64,000 nt of DNA from Mucilaginibacter kameinonensis (lineage in GTDB: Bacteria > Bacteroidota > Bacteroidia > Sphingobacteriales > Sphingobacteriaceae), in contig NZ_RCWZ01000004.1 of NCBI RefSeq assembly GCF_003675385.1, forward strand, positions 868,001-932,000, in the 5' to 3' direction. The notes under the pieces are model-generated. The model saw only the letters and a list, made by a program, of their open reading frames with translations. It had not been told where the DNA came from and did not search any database. A program made the position numbers and the translations under genes. How positions within the stretch are numbered: the stretch's first letter is position 1; each line of letters starts with the position of its first letter. This document shows positions 7,986 to 16,426 of this stretch, piece after piece.

Positions 7986-8004
7986 GAGATTAGTTTTTTA
8001 GCAA

Positions 8005-8097
8005 ATGGTTCATGGATCATAGTTCATAGCAAAAAGCCTTGATCAGCGCAATCAACGAAATCAAAAATCATCAACGGTCAAAATCGGTGTAATCCCC
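8005..8097. repeat. Dispersed intergenic repeat (family E, copy 1)
   Basis: The gap after rlmD contains GGTTCATGGATCATAGTTCA, then CGAAATCAAAAATCATCAACGGTCAAA. The reverse complement of the gap at 16427-16550 carries the same blocks (ATCATGGTTCATAGC, CGAAATCAAAAA, ATCAACGGTCAAA) in the same order. A fragment of the motif (ATCAACGGTC) abuts the start codon at 8118. Confidence 0.6.
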
Positions 8098-8117
8098 AAA
8101 AATAAAAATCAACGGTC

Positions 8118-8513
8118 ATGAACCCTGAAGAACTGCTTAACGAAAGTAACGAACGCAATAAACCGGCGGCGGATAGTCCGCTGATAAGTTTGGAGCGCGA
8201 CCTAAAATATTTTAATGAATCAATTAAAGAGGTAGCCGAAGAGATCATCAATGAAGGCCTTTCCTCTTACCCTATTTTTATTGCCCACCAGCATGAACTA
8301 AGCTTAGGCGAATTGATACTTGACCGCCACGACTTAAACTCCGAATGGAGCATTCATGCTTCAACGCTGGAAGAGTTTGTAGAACGTGACGTTATAAAAC
8401 CTGTATTAAAGGAACGTTTTGTCAATAGCTACAAAGATCCGTATCAGTACATGTGCGTATTTGTGGTGGTACCCGAGGGTGCAAACTTTGTGTTTTTCCC
8501 TTACTCGAAATAA
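8118..8513 (+). CDS. Conserved-looking hypothetical protein
   Basis: A 131-aa soluble acidic protein without signal peptide or membrane segments. A polar N-terminus (1-25) is followed by a helical stretch (DLKYFNESIKEVAEEIINEG), a block with IFIAHQHELSLGELILDRHDLN, a second helical part and a hydrophobic strand YMCVFVVVPEGANFVFFPY at the C-terminus. It has the compact look of a conserved Bacteroidota protein, but I do not recognise a named family. The start ATG follows directly on a fragment of a dispersed repeat, and no ribosome-binding site is visible, as usual here. A phosphoribosyltransferase gene follows after 85 bases on the same strand. Confidence 0.7.
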   Translation: MNPEELLNESNERNKPAADSPLISLERDLKYFNESIKEVAEEIINEGLSSYPIFIAHQHELSLGELILDRHDLNSEWSIHASTLEEFVERDVIKPVLKERFVNSYKDPYQYMCVFVVVPEGANFVFFPYSK

Positions 8514-8598
8514 TTATTGAAAGTTAAAAACTGTGGGGTTGCTTGTATGAGCCTTACTTGTATATTTACCACTGTTTAGCCAACGTTACAACAATAAC

Positions 8599-9111
8599 AT
8601 GCCTGATAAAAAGCTTCTCATATTAAATAAGCAACAGATCCAGCAAAAGCTTGATAGGATGGCCTACCAGATACTGGAGGATAATTTTGAAGAGGATGAA
8701 ATACTGATAGCTGGTATCCTGCCCCGCGGTAACCACATTGCCGAACGCCTGAAAACCATACTTGATGGCATTGCACCCTTTAAAAGCCGCATATTGACTA
8801 TCGAACTTGAAAAACAAAGCAGCAGCCTAAGCGCCAGTATTGATTTTGAGGTAGAAGAATGCAGTAATAAAGTAGTGATACTTGTTGATGACGTATTGAA
8901 CAGCGGCAAAACCCTTGCTTATGGCTTTGGCGTATTTTTAGATGTACCGTTAAAAAAACTTCGCACCGCTGTTTTAGTTGACCGTAACCACAAAAGTTTC
9001 CCTATCACTACCGACTTTGCCGGCGTAGCCCTTTCAACCGTTATCAAAGAGCATGTTGATGTAGTGCTTCAAGAGGAAGATGCAGAAGAGGATGCGGTTT
9101 ATTTGAGGTAG
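8599..9111 (+). CDS. Phosphoribosyltransferase family protein (PyrR-like)
   Basis: A 170-aa type I PRTase. The PRPP-binding motif VVILVDDVLNSGKTLAYG is at 92-109, preceded by a typical GILPRGNHIAERL segment (39-52). The fold and length match small PyrR/Hpt-like enzymes. The substrate base cannot be deduced: the C-terminal part (KSFPITTDFAGVALSTVIKEHVDV) recalls PyrR, which in Bacteroidota often has no regulatory role. A PyrR call is therefore possible, with hypoxanthine/xanthine PRTase as the alternative. No pyrimidine genes are nearby. Confidence 0.8.
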   Translation: MPDKKLLILNKQQIQQKLDRMAYQILEDNFEEDEILIAGILPRGNHIAERLKTILDGIAPFKSRILTIELEKQSSSLSASIDFEVEECSNKVVILVDDVLNSGKTLAYGFGVFLDVPLKKLRTAVLVDRNHKSFPITTDFAGVALSTVIKEHVDVVLQEEDAEEDAVYLR

Positions 9112-9142
9112 AATAATTAAATTCGTATAAAACAAATATATC

Positions 9143-9379
9143 ATGTCGGTAGCTGAATTAAATAAAACAAAATCAAACCTTATAGCATGGATTGAGCAGC
9201 TTTCAGACTCAAATATGCTTACTTTTTTAGAAGGCATTAGAAGTTCTAAGTCGGACAAAGATTGGTGGGAGCAATTAACAGATGCTCAAAAGCAGAATAT
9301 AAATGAAGGCGTTAATGATGCAGAAAATGGTCGTGTTATGTCTTCAACAGAATTTTGGACTAAGCTAAAAAATGGCTAA
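9143..9379 (+). CDS. Probable antitoxin of a type II toxin-antitoxin pair
   Basis: A 78-aa acidic protein with an N-terminal helical segment (LNKTKSNLIAWIEQLSDSNMLTFLEGI), then DWWEQLTDAQKQNINEG and ENGRVMSSTEFWTKLKNG. The pattern 'W..L...qk..i..gl.d...Gr....e' recurs in small antitoxins that precede RelE/ParE toxins in Bacteroidota. Its last 8 bases overlap the downstream toxin gene, the usual arrangement for coupled translation. The assignment rests on size, composition and this context rather than on a diagnostic DNA-binding motif. Confidence 0.7.
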   Translation: MSVAELNKTKSNLIAWIEQLSDSNMLTFLEGIRSSKSDKDWWEQLTDAQKQNINEGVNDAENGRVMSSTEFWTKLKNG

Positions 9380-9677
9380 AGACACTTTGCCAACAGTATT
9401 TTTCACAACTCGTGCATTTGCAAACGCTGAAACAATTAAAGCATACCTCCTATATAAATTCACGCAAAAAGAGGTGAATAAATTTTATGAGTTATTAGAA
9501 ATATTTGAGAACATTATTGTAAAGTTCCCTCAACTCTATCCTAAAAGTGCTATTAATAGCAAAGTACACAGAGCGGTTTTAAGTAAACAGCTTTCTGTAT
9601 TTTACACAACTTCCAAAAATAAAATCTCAGTTGTAGCGATATTAGATAATCGGATGAGTGATACTAAATGGCCTTAA
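9372..9677 (+). CDS. RelE/ParE superfamily toxin
   Basis: A 101-aa protein with the RelE/ParE layout: two N-terminal helices (FANAETIKAYLLYKFTQKEVNKFYELLEIFENII), a basic loop KFPQLYPKSAINSKVHRAVLSKQ, and the terminal beta strands LSVFYTTSKNKISVVAILDNR. Family members cleave ribosome-bound mRNA or poison DNA gyrase; which applies is not evident. It follows the antitoxin with an 8-base overlap. Its 3' end overlaps the convergent aroK gene by 14 bases, so transcription through the toxin runs antisense into aroK. Confidence 0.8.
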   Translation: MAKDTLPTVFFTTRAFANAETIKAYLLYKFTQKEVNKFYELLEIFENIIVKFPQLYPKSAINSKVHRAVLSKQLSVFYTTSKNKISVVAILDNRMSDTKWP

Positions 9678-10173
9678 CACCCAACGCTTCTTCCAGCTTC
9701 TCAACCGACATATCTATCCCTTCAACAATATTTGTTGCCTGCAGATAAAAATCCTCACGTTCGGCCAGTTTGCCGGTTATAAATTCAACCAGTTCATCGC
9801 CTTTTTTTCCTTGCAATACCGGGCGAATAGTTTTGCTGTTCTCCAACCTGTCGGCTAAGGTTTTAGGTGATAGTTTAATATACAGCGTTTTGCCGTTAGC
9901 TTTCATCCAGTCCATATTATCAAAAAAGCAGGGCAAGCCTCCCCCTGTTGATACTACTATATTTTCAGGGTAATCGGTTTCTTTCAGTACCTGCGATTCC
10001 AGTTTACGGAAAGCGTCTTCGCCAAAAGATGAAAAATATTCGGCTATACTCATGCCTGCTTTGGCTTCAAGCACATGATCAAGATCAATAAATTCATAGC
10101 CCCATTTGGCGGCCAGTTTGCGGCTCCAGGTTGTTTTGCCACAGCCCATAAAGCCCACAACAAAGTATTTCAT
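9664..10173 (-). CDS. aroK: Shikimate kinase
   Basis: A 169-aa P-loop kinase that phosphorylates shikimate at the 3-hydroxyl in aromatic amino acid synthesis. Visible residues: Walker A GFMGCGKTT (7-15), shikimate-binding Asp32 (DLD), Arg57 (FRKLE), the GGG motif at 77-79 (VVSTGGGLPCF) and the lid segment with TIRPVLQGK. The length is normal. It is the last gene of a minus-strand run (DUF1599, BT_3928 protein, permease, aroK) with gaps of 1-10 bases, so it is probably translated from that transcript. Confidence 0.95.
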   Translation of the reverse strand: MKYFVVGFMGCGKTTWSRKLAAKWGYEFIDLDHVLEAKAGMSIAEYFSSFGEDAFRKLESQVLKETDYPENIVVSTGGGLPCFFDNMDWMKANGKTLYIKLSPKTLADRLENSKTIRPVLQGKKGDELVEFITGKLAEREDFYLQATNIVEGIDMSVEKLEEALGVKAI

Positions 10174-10183
10174 AAAAATTTCT

Positions 10184-11242
10184 TCAGCTTAATTTTACCC
10201 GCGGGTCTATCCAAACATAAATTACATCCACCAGGATACTGATCACTACAAATATAAACGCGATAAACAATATAGAGCCCATCACCACCGGAAAATCCGA
10301 CATTTCCAGCGCATCAACAGTCGCTTTACCTAATCCGTTGTAACCAAAAATGTATTCCACAAAAAACGAACCTGCCAATAACGATGCAAACCAGTTGGCA
10401 ATGGCAGTAATAACCGGGTTCATGGCATTTTTTAGCGCGTGGCGATAAATGATTGTCCGGTTACTTAATCCCTTGGCTTTTGCCGTACGAATATAATCCT
10501 GACCTAAAACATCAAGCATGGCATTACGGGTAAGCTGTACAATAATAGCCAGTGGCCGCAAGCCCAAAGTAATGACTGGCAGTACAAGATTTTTTAACGT
10601 GATCACTTCGCCTTTAAAAGGATCATAGCTATACAAACTACCCGACATGTTGAGATGTGTATAATTGCTCAGCACAAAACCAAATATCCAGGCTATGATG
10701 ATCCCCGCAAAAAAGGACGGAGCCGATATACCTAATGTCGAAAAACTCAGCGCCAGTTTATCAATCCAGGTATCTTTATTTACCGCGCTCGCTACACCTA
10801 AAAACACCCCGATAATGATAGCGAAGATCATGGCAGCCGCGGCAAGCACCAACGTATTGGGGATCACATCCATCAGCAATGAAGCCACATCCTTACGGTT
10901 TTGGTATGAACGCCTCAGGTAAGGCCATTTCAGCGCTAACACTTTGCTTTTGCTTACCGGGAACAGTTTTACATAGCCGTAGCGCTGTTGCTCGTCAGCC
11001 GTATTAAGATGGATCCCTAAAGGCGAAAGATCATTCAGATAATACGCAAACTGCACGGGCACGGGTTTATCCAACCCAAACTCTTTACGTACAGCCTGCA
11101 ATGACTGCACATCGGCACGCTGCCCCTGGGTCATGCGGGCCGGGTCGACAGGCAGGATATTGAACAGAAAAAAAACAACAACCACTACCCCCAGCATTAC
11201 TGCCAGTCCGTATACTAATTTTCGGAGCAGGTAGGGAATCAT
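10184..11242 (-). CDS. DppB/OppB-like ABC transporter permease
   Basis: A 352-aa BPD_transp_1-type permease. The N-terminus (LLRKLVYGLAVMLGVVVVVFFLFNILPVDPAR, about 5-36) is the hallmark first helix of the peptide/nickel permease family. The EAA-type loop is DYIRTAKAKGLSNRTIIYRHALKNAMNPVI (about 245-275), and the helix block SFFVEYIFGYNGLGKATVDAL follows. It would form a heterodimeric channel with a DppC-like partner plus ATPases and a binding protein, none of which is nearby. It lies 1 base downstream of the BT_3928-family gene and 10 bases upstream of aroK, so co-transcription is likely. The substrate is unknown. Confidence 0.85.
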   Translation of the reverse strand: MIPYLLRKLVYGLAVMLGVVVVVFFLFNILPVDPARMTQGQRADVQSLQAVRKEFGLDKPVPVQFAYYLNDLSPLGIHLNTADEQQRYGYVKLFPVSKSKVLALKWPYLRRSYQNRKDVASLLMDVIPNTLVLAAAAMIFAIIIGVFLGVASAVNKDTWIDKLALSFSTLGISAPSFFAGIIIAWIFGFVLSNYTHLNMSGSLYSYDPFKGEVITLKNLVLPVITLGLRPLAIIVQLTRNAMLDVLGQDYIRTAKAKGLSNRTIIYRHALKNAMNPVITAIANWFASLLAGSFFVEYIFGYNGLGKATVDALEMSDFPVVMGSILFIAFIFVVISILVDVIYVWIDPRVKLS

Positions 11243-11243
11243 T

Positions 11244-12410
11244 TTATTGTTTCTGCAGGTACTGTTTTACGATATCCTCATATTTAGGTACCGAATGATA
11301 ATGCCATTTATTAACCACGGTACCATTCTTAATCAGCAAAACACCCGGGTTTGAACGCACCATTGATTTCAGCGGAACACCATCTGCATAAAATACCTCG
11401 CTGATCAGTTTGTGCTCCTTCGCGAAAGCTTTTGCATCAGCAGCCGAGTTTGAAGTAAGCAATATGGTACGGATATTATAATTATCGGTAAGATTGATGG
11501 CCAGCGCGTTTAACCGGTTGATGGCATCTTTATCCGTTTCGCTCAGGTCATAGGCTACTATGAACAGGCTATAGAAGGGGCTCGAAAGTAATTCTTTAGT
11601 ATAATCGTTCCGTTGTGCATCCTGGATAGCCAGGTCACGGATCTTTGGTTCATATCCTTTTTTCACCAGGCGATTTTCCGGATCGCCGATCACTTCCCAG
11701 TTGGCATCTTTCCAGATATTAGATTTAAGGTATTCCTTATCATTCATCACCTTGGTAGCACCTGTTTTTTTGTTTTTGAGGTGATAGGTCAACTCAAATT
11801 CATCAAGCGGGGCACCCGGCGGAATCTTCATTTCATCGGGCAGGTTAGCGCCTATTTTATATGGCAGAAAATCAATAATCGGCGAAAAGTTGTAGGTGTA
11901 CACACCAAACCCTATCGAAACAATTGCAGCACAGATTAACCATTTATCGCCAACTTTTGCGTTAAACAAAGGCGTAATCTGCTTACGTTTAACAAACAAT
12001 ATCAGCACCAAAGCCAACAACACCATATCCTTACTGAACGATTGCCATGGCGTTAACGGAATAGCATCACCAAAACAACCACAGGTTTGCACCACTTTAA
12101 AAAATGCAGAGTAAAAAGTCAAGAAGCCGAAAAAGATGATCAGCAACAACAATCCCCAGGCCACCTTAACGGCACGTGCCCCAATAAGCAGGGCAAAACC
12201 CAGCAGCATTTCAAGCGCGCACAGCACAATAGCCATAGTAAGCGCCAGGCCGTTCAGGAACGTCATATGAAAAACCTCAAAGTATTCTACCAGCTTGTAC
12301 GAAAAACCAAGCGGATCATTAGCCTTGATCAGTCCCGAAAATATAAACAGTAAGCCCACCAATAAGCGGGGAATCCATATAACGGCGCTGTTTGATGATG
12401 TTTTTTTCAT
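11244..12410 (-). CDS. DoxX family membrane protein with thioredoxin-like C-terminus (BT_3928 family)
   Basis: 388 aa. The first 180 residues hold about four to five membrane helices and the DoxX signature (WIPRLLVGLLFIFSGLIKANDPLGFSYKLVEYFEVF; TCGCFGDAIPLTPWQSFSKDM). The C-terminal half (from about 270) resembles a thioredoxin-like domain: YSLFIVAYDLSETDKDAINRL, then IRTILLTSNSAADAKAFAKEH, and a C-terminal GVLLIKNGTVVNKWHYHSVP. No CxxC is seen in that half, so it is probably not redox-active. This matches the widespread Bacteroidota family known by the locus name BT_3928, whose function is undefined. It is second in the run that ends with aroK and is preceded by the DUF1599 gene 5 bases upstream. 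Confidence 0.85.
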   Translation of the reverse strand: MKKTSSNSAVIWIPRLLVGLLFIFSGLIKANDPLGFSYKLVEYFEVFHMTFLNGLALTMAIVLCALEMLLGFALLIGARAVKVAWGLLLLIIFFGFLTFYSAFFKVVQTCGCFGDAIPLTPWQSFSKDMVLLALVLILFVKRKQITPLFNAKVGDKWLICAAIVSIGFGVYTYNFSPIIDFLPYKIGANLPDEMKIPPGAPLDEFELTYHLKNKKTGATKVMNDKEYLKSNIWKDANWEVIGDPENRLVKKGYEPKIRDLAIQDAQRNDYTKELLSSPFYSLFIVAYDLSETDKDAINRLNALAINLTDNYNIRTILLTSNSAADAKAFAKEHKLISEVFYADGVPLKSMVRSNPGVLLIKNGTVVNKWHYHSVPKYEDIVKQYLQKQ

Positions 12411-12415
12411 AAGCC

Positions 12416-12970
12416 TTATTTGCCCAGGTGTACATTAAGCTTGATGAGCGCGAAAACAGCATAATTCAGCATATCCTGGTAATTAGCTTTCACGCCCTCC
12501 GATGCCTCGGTAAGGCCTTTATTATCTTCTATCTGTTTCACACGAAGCAGCTTCATCAGTATCAGATCGGTCAGTGAACTGATACGCATATCGCGCCAGG
12601 CTTCGCCGTAATCATGGTTTTTGGCAAACATTAGCTCTTTAGTCTCGTTTACCTTCGCGTCAAACATTTCGCTTACATGATCCGGGTTAAGTTCAGTCGA
12701 CATTTCAGGGCCGCATTCCAGCTGCATCATGGCAATCACGCAATAGTTAACAATGCCGATGTATTCGCCGGTAATATCATCCCCTACTTTTGATATTTTC
12801 TTTTCTTCGAGGGTGCGAATCCGTTGTGCTTTGATAAAAATCTGATCGGTGATGGATTGCGGACGAAGGATGCGCCAGGCGGTACCGTAATCACGGGTCT
12901 TTTTCATGAAAAGGCCTTTACATATATTAATTACGCCTTCGTATTCTGCTGCTGTGTCTTTATTACTCAA
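12416..12970 (-). CDS. DUF1599 family protein
   Basis: A 184-aa soluble protein built from two related halves. Each half has a helical segment ending in DYG.AWR followed by 'S(I/L)TDxIxxKxxRxxxxE': MKKTRDYGTAWRILRPQSITDQIFIKAQRI (22-51) and MFAKNHDYGEAWRDMRISSLTDLILMKLLR (about 114-144). This duplicated motif defines DUF1599, which occurs across Bacteroidota and has been grouped with nucleotide-modification-associated domains; no activity is proven. It is the first gene of a minus-strand run leading to aroK and is divergent from folP across a 120-base gap. Confidence 0.88.
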   Translation of the reverse strand: MSNKDTAAEYEGVINICKGLFMKKTRDYGTAWRILRPQSITDQIFIKAQRIRTLEEKKISKVGDDITGEYIGIVNYCVIAMMQLECGPEMSTELNPDHVSEMFDAKVNETKELMFAKNHDYGEAWRDMRISSLTDLILMKLLRVKQIEDNKGLTEASEGVKANYQDMLNYAVFALIKLNVHLGK

Positions 12971-13050
12971 AGGATGATGTATTTTATTTGTTGTAACGTT
13001 GTAAAGCTTAAATGTTGGAAGGTTTTGAAGCCTGCGCCTGTAAAGTTAGT

Positions 13051-13074
13051 TAACTTTGCCGTATTATAACTTTG
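13051..13074 (+). promoter_or_regulatory. Two tandem -7 boxes for folP
   Basis: TAACTTTG occurs at 13051-13058 and again at 13067-13074, both matching TAnnTTTG and pointing toward folP. The downstream box gives a leader of roughly 10 bases before the GTG start. Confidence 0.5.
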
Positions 13075-13090
13075 CAACACTTAACTAACC

Positions 13091-13963
13091 GTGACTAAAA
13101 ATACATTTTTCCGTAAAAAAGTTACTATCAATGCCGGCGGCAAACTAATCGATCTGTCATCGCCAAAGGTGATGGGCATCATCAATATCACCCCCGATTC
13201 GTTTTTTGCCGACAGCCGCAAACCCGGTATTGATGAGGCCTTACTTCAGGCGCAAAAAATGCTGAGCGATGGCGCCACATTTTTGGATATCGGAGCATAT
13301 TCATCACGCCCCGGAGCAGTTGATATTTCAGCACAGGAAGAAACGGACAGGCTGTTACCCGTTGTTGAGGCCATTGCCGCCCAATTCCCGGAAGCCATTA
13401 TGTCGATAGATACTTTTCGCGCGGGCGTTGCCGAAGCTGCGATTAAAGAAGGTGCGCATATCATTAACGATATTTCGGGCGGCATGCTTGATAGTGATAT
13501 GTTTACCACCGCTGCCAGCTTAAATGTGCCCTATATCCTGATGCACATGAAAGGCACCCCGCAAACCATGAACCAAATTGCCGATTACGATGATGTATTT
13601 AGCGAGGTATTCGATTATTTTGTATCCAAATGTGGTGAGCTAAAACGGCTTGGCGTTCACGATGTAATCCTTGATCCTGGCTTTGGCTTTGCCAAAAAAG
13701 CAGAGCACAGCTATGCCTTAATGAGCCGTATGAATGAGTTTGATTTACTGGGCTTACCTGTACTTACGGGTATCTCCCGCAAAAGGATGATCTATGGCTT
13801 GTTAAATAATACAGCTGAAGAGGCATTGAATGGCACAACAGCTTTAAATACTATCGCGTTGATGAAAGGAACCAGTATTTTGAGGGTGCATGATGTTAAG
13901 GAAGCTGTAGAAGCGGTAAAGGTTTGGGAGGCGGTTGAGGGACCGCCAGAAGCTGGACAATAA
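13091..13963 (+). CDS. folP: Dihydropteroate synthase
   Basis: A 290-aa TIM-barrel enzyme that joins p-aminobenzoate to 6-hydroxymethyl-7,8-dihydropterin diphosphate in folate synthesis. Motifs: MGIINITPDSFF (28-39, with Asn32), GAYSSRPGA (68-76), the pterin-site SIDTF (about 102-106), INDISGG, and the phosphate-site DPGFGFAKK. The start is GTG at 13091, since no in-frame ATG lies between the promoter boxes and the conserved region. It is convergent with the GH3 gene; a long palindromic repeat between them may serve as a shared terminator. Confidence 0.95.
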   Translation: MTKNTFFRKKVTINAGGKLIDLSSPKVMGIINITPDSFFADSRKPGIDEALLQAQKMLSDGATFLDIGAYSSRPGAVDISAQEETDRLLPVVEAIAAQFPEAIMSIDTFRAGVAEAAIKEGAHIINDISGGMLDSDMFTTAASLNVPYILMHMKGTPQTMNQIADYDDVFSEVFDYFVSKCGELKRLGVHDVILDPGFGFAKKAEHSYALMSRMNEFDLLGLPVLTGISRKRMIYGLLNNTAEEALNGTTALNTIALMKGTSILRVHDVKEAVEAVKVWEAVEGPPEAGQ

Positions 13964-13983
13964 CAACTGACATTTAATAAAAC

Positions 13984-14097
13984 CATGTCATTGCGAGGAG
14001 CGAAACGGAAATGAGCCCGGACGCGACGCGGCAATCGCATGCTATACAGGGCGGATATACTTCCGTGCGATTGCCACGCTACGCTCGCAATGACATG
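13984..14097. repeat. Dispersed palindromic repeat (family B, copy 1)
   Basis: CATGTCATTGCGAG (13984-13997) and its exact reverse complement (14084-14097) enclose GCGGCAATCGCA and TGCGATTGCC arms. Related copies occur at 39991-40086 and 57642-57762. It lies between the convergent 3' ends of folP and the GH3 gene, where a bidirectional terminator would fit. Confidence 0.75.
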
Positions 14098-14152
14098 ATT
14101 TTTATTTATTTCTCCCGCAACTTTTTTATATCTTTCCTGCCTCCAACTACAT

Positions 14153-15673
14153 CTACCCCACCAGCTCCATCATCTTCAAAATAGCGTCAACATACTCCCT
14201 GTCATTAGCCAGGCGAGGCACCTTATGCTGACCGCCCAGCTTTCCTTTTTCCCGCATCCAATTAAAAAAAGTACCATCGGGTGCGCGGCGCACCATTGGC
14301 CGGCGCAAGGCAAGGTCTTTAAAACGTTTGGCATCATAGTCGGAGTTGATACGGCGCAGGGTTTCATCAAGCAGGTCGACAAAACGTTCAAACTCGGCAG
14401 GTTTCTTTTCAAACTCAATGATCCATTCGTGGGCACCGCAATCATCCCCATTAAAATAAACCGGGGCAGCGGTATATTCTCTGATAATGGCACCTGTTTG
14501 CGTACAGGCCTCTTCCAAAGCACGTTCGGCATTATCAATGATCACTTCCTCGCCAAATGCATTAATAAAATGCTTTGTGCGGCCGGTGATCTGGATCCTG
14601 AAAGGCGCAAGCGATGAAAACTTGATGGTATCTCCTATCATGTACCGCCACAGGCCCGCGTTGGTTGATATGATGAGCGCGTAATTTTTATTTAGTTCCA
14701 CCTCATCCAGGGTGAGGGTTTCAGGGTTCTCGTCGTGCAGGTGTTCGAGTGGTAGAAACTCGTAAAAAATACCATAGTCGAGCATGAGCAGCATATCGCC
14801 AGGCTCTTTGGTATCCTGTATCCCGAAGAAACCTTCGGAAGCGTTATAATTTTCGAGGTAATACATTTCCTCGTTTGGGATCAGCTTTTTAAACTGCTCG
14901 CGGTAAGGCGTAAAGTTAACCGCGCCATGAAAGTACATCTCCAGGTTGGGCCATACTTCAAGCAGGTTCTTTTTACCCGCTATCTCCAATATGCGTTTAA
15001 ACAGCACCAGGTTCCAGGTAGGTACGCCGCTGATGCTGGTAACGTTCACATCCTTGGTAGCATGGGCAATCTTTTCAATCTTTTCCTCAAAGTTTTCGAG
15101 TAGGGCTATATCTAAATGCGGCGTACGGTGAAACTCGGCCCACATAGGCAGATTTTTCATGATCACCGCCGAAAGATCACCGAATGAAGTATCCGCGCTC
15201 AGCTGACTGATCTGGTGACTGCCTCCAAGCGTCAAGATCTTCCCCGTAAACATGCGAGGATTGGGCTGGTTATTAAAATAAATGGTAAGCAAGTCCTTAC
15301 CTCCTTTAAAGTGGCATTCTTCAAGCGCCTCCTCACTTACCGGGATAAATTTGCTCCTGTCGCTCGTAGTTCCCGATGATTTGGCAAACCAGCGAATCTC
15401 CGACGGCCACAACACGTTTTTTTCGCCCTTCAGCATCCGCTCAATAAAGGGCTTTAAAGTATCGTAGTTTTGTATAGGGACCCGCTCCTTAAACTGGCTC
15501 AGGTTTTCAATACTTTTATAATGGTATTTTTTACCCCACTCGGTATTTTCGGCAACCGACACCAGTTGCTCAAACCATTCTTCCTGCACTTCATTCGGAT
15601 ATTTCATGAAAAGCTCAATCTGGTGGATCCGCTTTTTCATGAACCAGGTAAATACGGAGTTAAAGAGGGTCAT
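14153..15673 (-). CDS. GH3 auxin-responsive promoter family protein (acyl-adenylate/amide synthetase-like)
   Basis: A 506-aa member of the GH3 family, whose plant members adenylate carboxylic acids and conjugate them to amino acids. Recognisable segments are the ATP-phosphate motif SSGTTSDRSKFIPVS (about 109-123), YFHGAVNFTPYREQF, MYYLENYNASEGFFGIQD and TGRTKHFINAFGEEVIIDNAE. The bacterial substrate is unknown. The downstream neighbour in the direction of transcription is the convergent folP. Upstream, lptB ends 6 bases before its start, so the two genes are likely co-transcribed. Confidence 0.88.
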   Translation of the reverse strand: MTLFNSVFTWFMKKRIHQIELFMKYPNEVQEEWFEQLVSVAENTEWGKKYHYKSIENLSQFKERVPIQNYDTLKPFIERMLKGEKNVLWPSEIRWFAKSSGTTSDRSKFIPVSEEALEECHFKGGKDLLTIYFNNQPNPRMFTGKILTLGGSHQISQLSADTSFGDLSAVIMKNLPMWAEFHRTPHLDIALLENFEEKIEKIAHATKDVNVTSISGVPTWNLVLFKRILEIAGKKNLLEVWPNLEMYFHGAVNFTPYREQFKKLIPNEEMYYLENYNASEGFFGIQDTKEPGDMLLMLDYGIFYEFLPLEHLHDENPETLTLDEVELNKNYALIISTNAGLWRYMIGDTIKFSSLAPFRIQITGRTKHFINAFGEEVIIDNAERALEEACTQTGAIIREYTAAPVYFNGDDCGAHEWIIEFEKKPAEFERFVDLLDETLRRINSDYDAKRFKDLALRRPMVRRAPDGTFFNWMREKGKLGGQHKVPRLANDREYVDAILKMMELVG

Positions 15674-15679
15674 AGGCTG

Positions 15680-16420
15680 TTATTGAGGAAAAACCTTTCT
15701 TTTAAGTACAAAGTTAGCCCCAAGATACACTTTCCTCACCATTTCATTCTCAGCCAATACCTCAGGAAATCCCGACTCTAATATTTTACCTTCAAAAAGC
15801 AGGTACGCGCGGTCGGTAATCGACAATGTTTCCTGCACGTTGTGGTCGGTTATCAAGATACCAATATTACGGGTACGCAATTTAACCACCATCGACTGGA
15901 TCTCTTCTACCGCTATCGGGTCTACCCCGGCAAAAGGTTCATCAAGCAGGATAAAGTTAGGCTCGGCGGCTAAAGCACGGGCAATCTCCGTACGACGACG
16001 TTCACCGCCCGATAGGAGGTCGCCCCTGTTTCTGCGTACTTTATGCAAACTGAACTCGTCTATCAATTCTTCCAGCTTATCTTTTTGCTTATCCTTGGGC
16101 ATGTCGCCCATTTCCAGTACAGCCTTAATATTGTCCTCCACCGAAAGTTTACGGAATACCGAAGCCTCCTGTGCCAGGTAACCTATCCCCTTTTGGGCGC
16201 GACGGTACATCGGATCCTGGGTTATGTCTTGGTTATCCAGGTGGATACTGCCCTCATTAGGCTTTATCAAACCCACTATCATGTAAAAGGAAGTTGTTTT
16301 ACCGGCACCATTAGGCCCAAGCAAACCAACAATTTCACCCTGCGCCACATCAAACGATACATCGTTTACAACGGTACGCTGCTTGTATTTTTTAACTAAA
16401 TTATCTGCTCTTAGTATCAT
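15680..16420 (-). CDS. lptB: LPS export ABC transporter ATP-binding protein
   Basis: A 246-aa ABC ATPase that powers lipopolysaccharide extraction from the inner membrane with LptFG. Walker A GPNGAGKT is at 35-42, the Q-loop at AQEAS (about 83-87), the signature [15 protein letters not shown] at 136-150, Walker [13 protein letters not shown] at 157-168 and the H-loop His in LITDHNV. The sequence is typical of LptB, including [16 protein letters not shown] and [20 protein letters not shown]. The lptF, lptG, lptC and lptA genes are not in the window. It is followed by the GH3 gene after 6 bases and preceded by a repeat-bearing gap after recJ. Confidence 0.95.
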   Translation of the reverse strand: MILRADNLVKKYKQRTVVNDVSFDVAQGEIVGLLGPNGAGKTTSFYMIVGLIKPNEGSIHLDNQDITQDPMYRRAQKGIGYLAQEASVFRKLSVEDNIKAVLEMGDMPKDKQKDKLEELIDEFSLHKVRRNRGDLLSGGERRRTEIARALAAEPNFILLDEPFAGVDPIAVEEIQSMVVKLRTRNIGILITDHNVQETLSITDRAYLLFEGKILESGFPEVLAENEMVRKVYLGANFVLKRKVFPQ

Positions 16421-16426
16421 TTTTTG

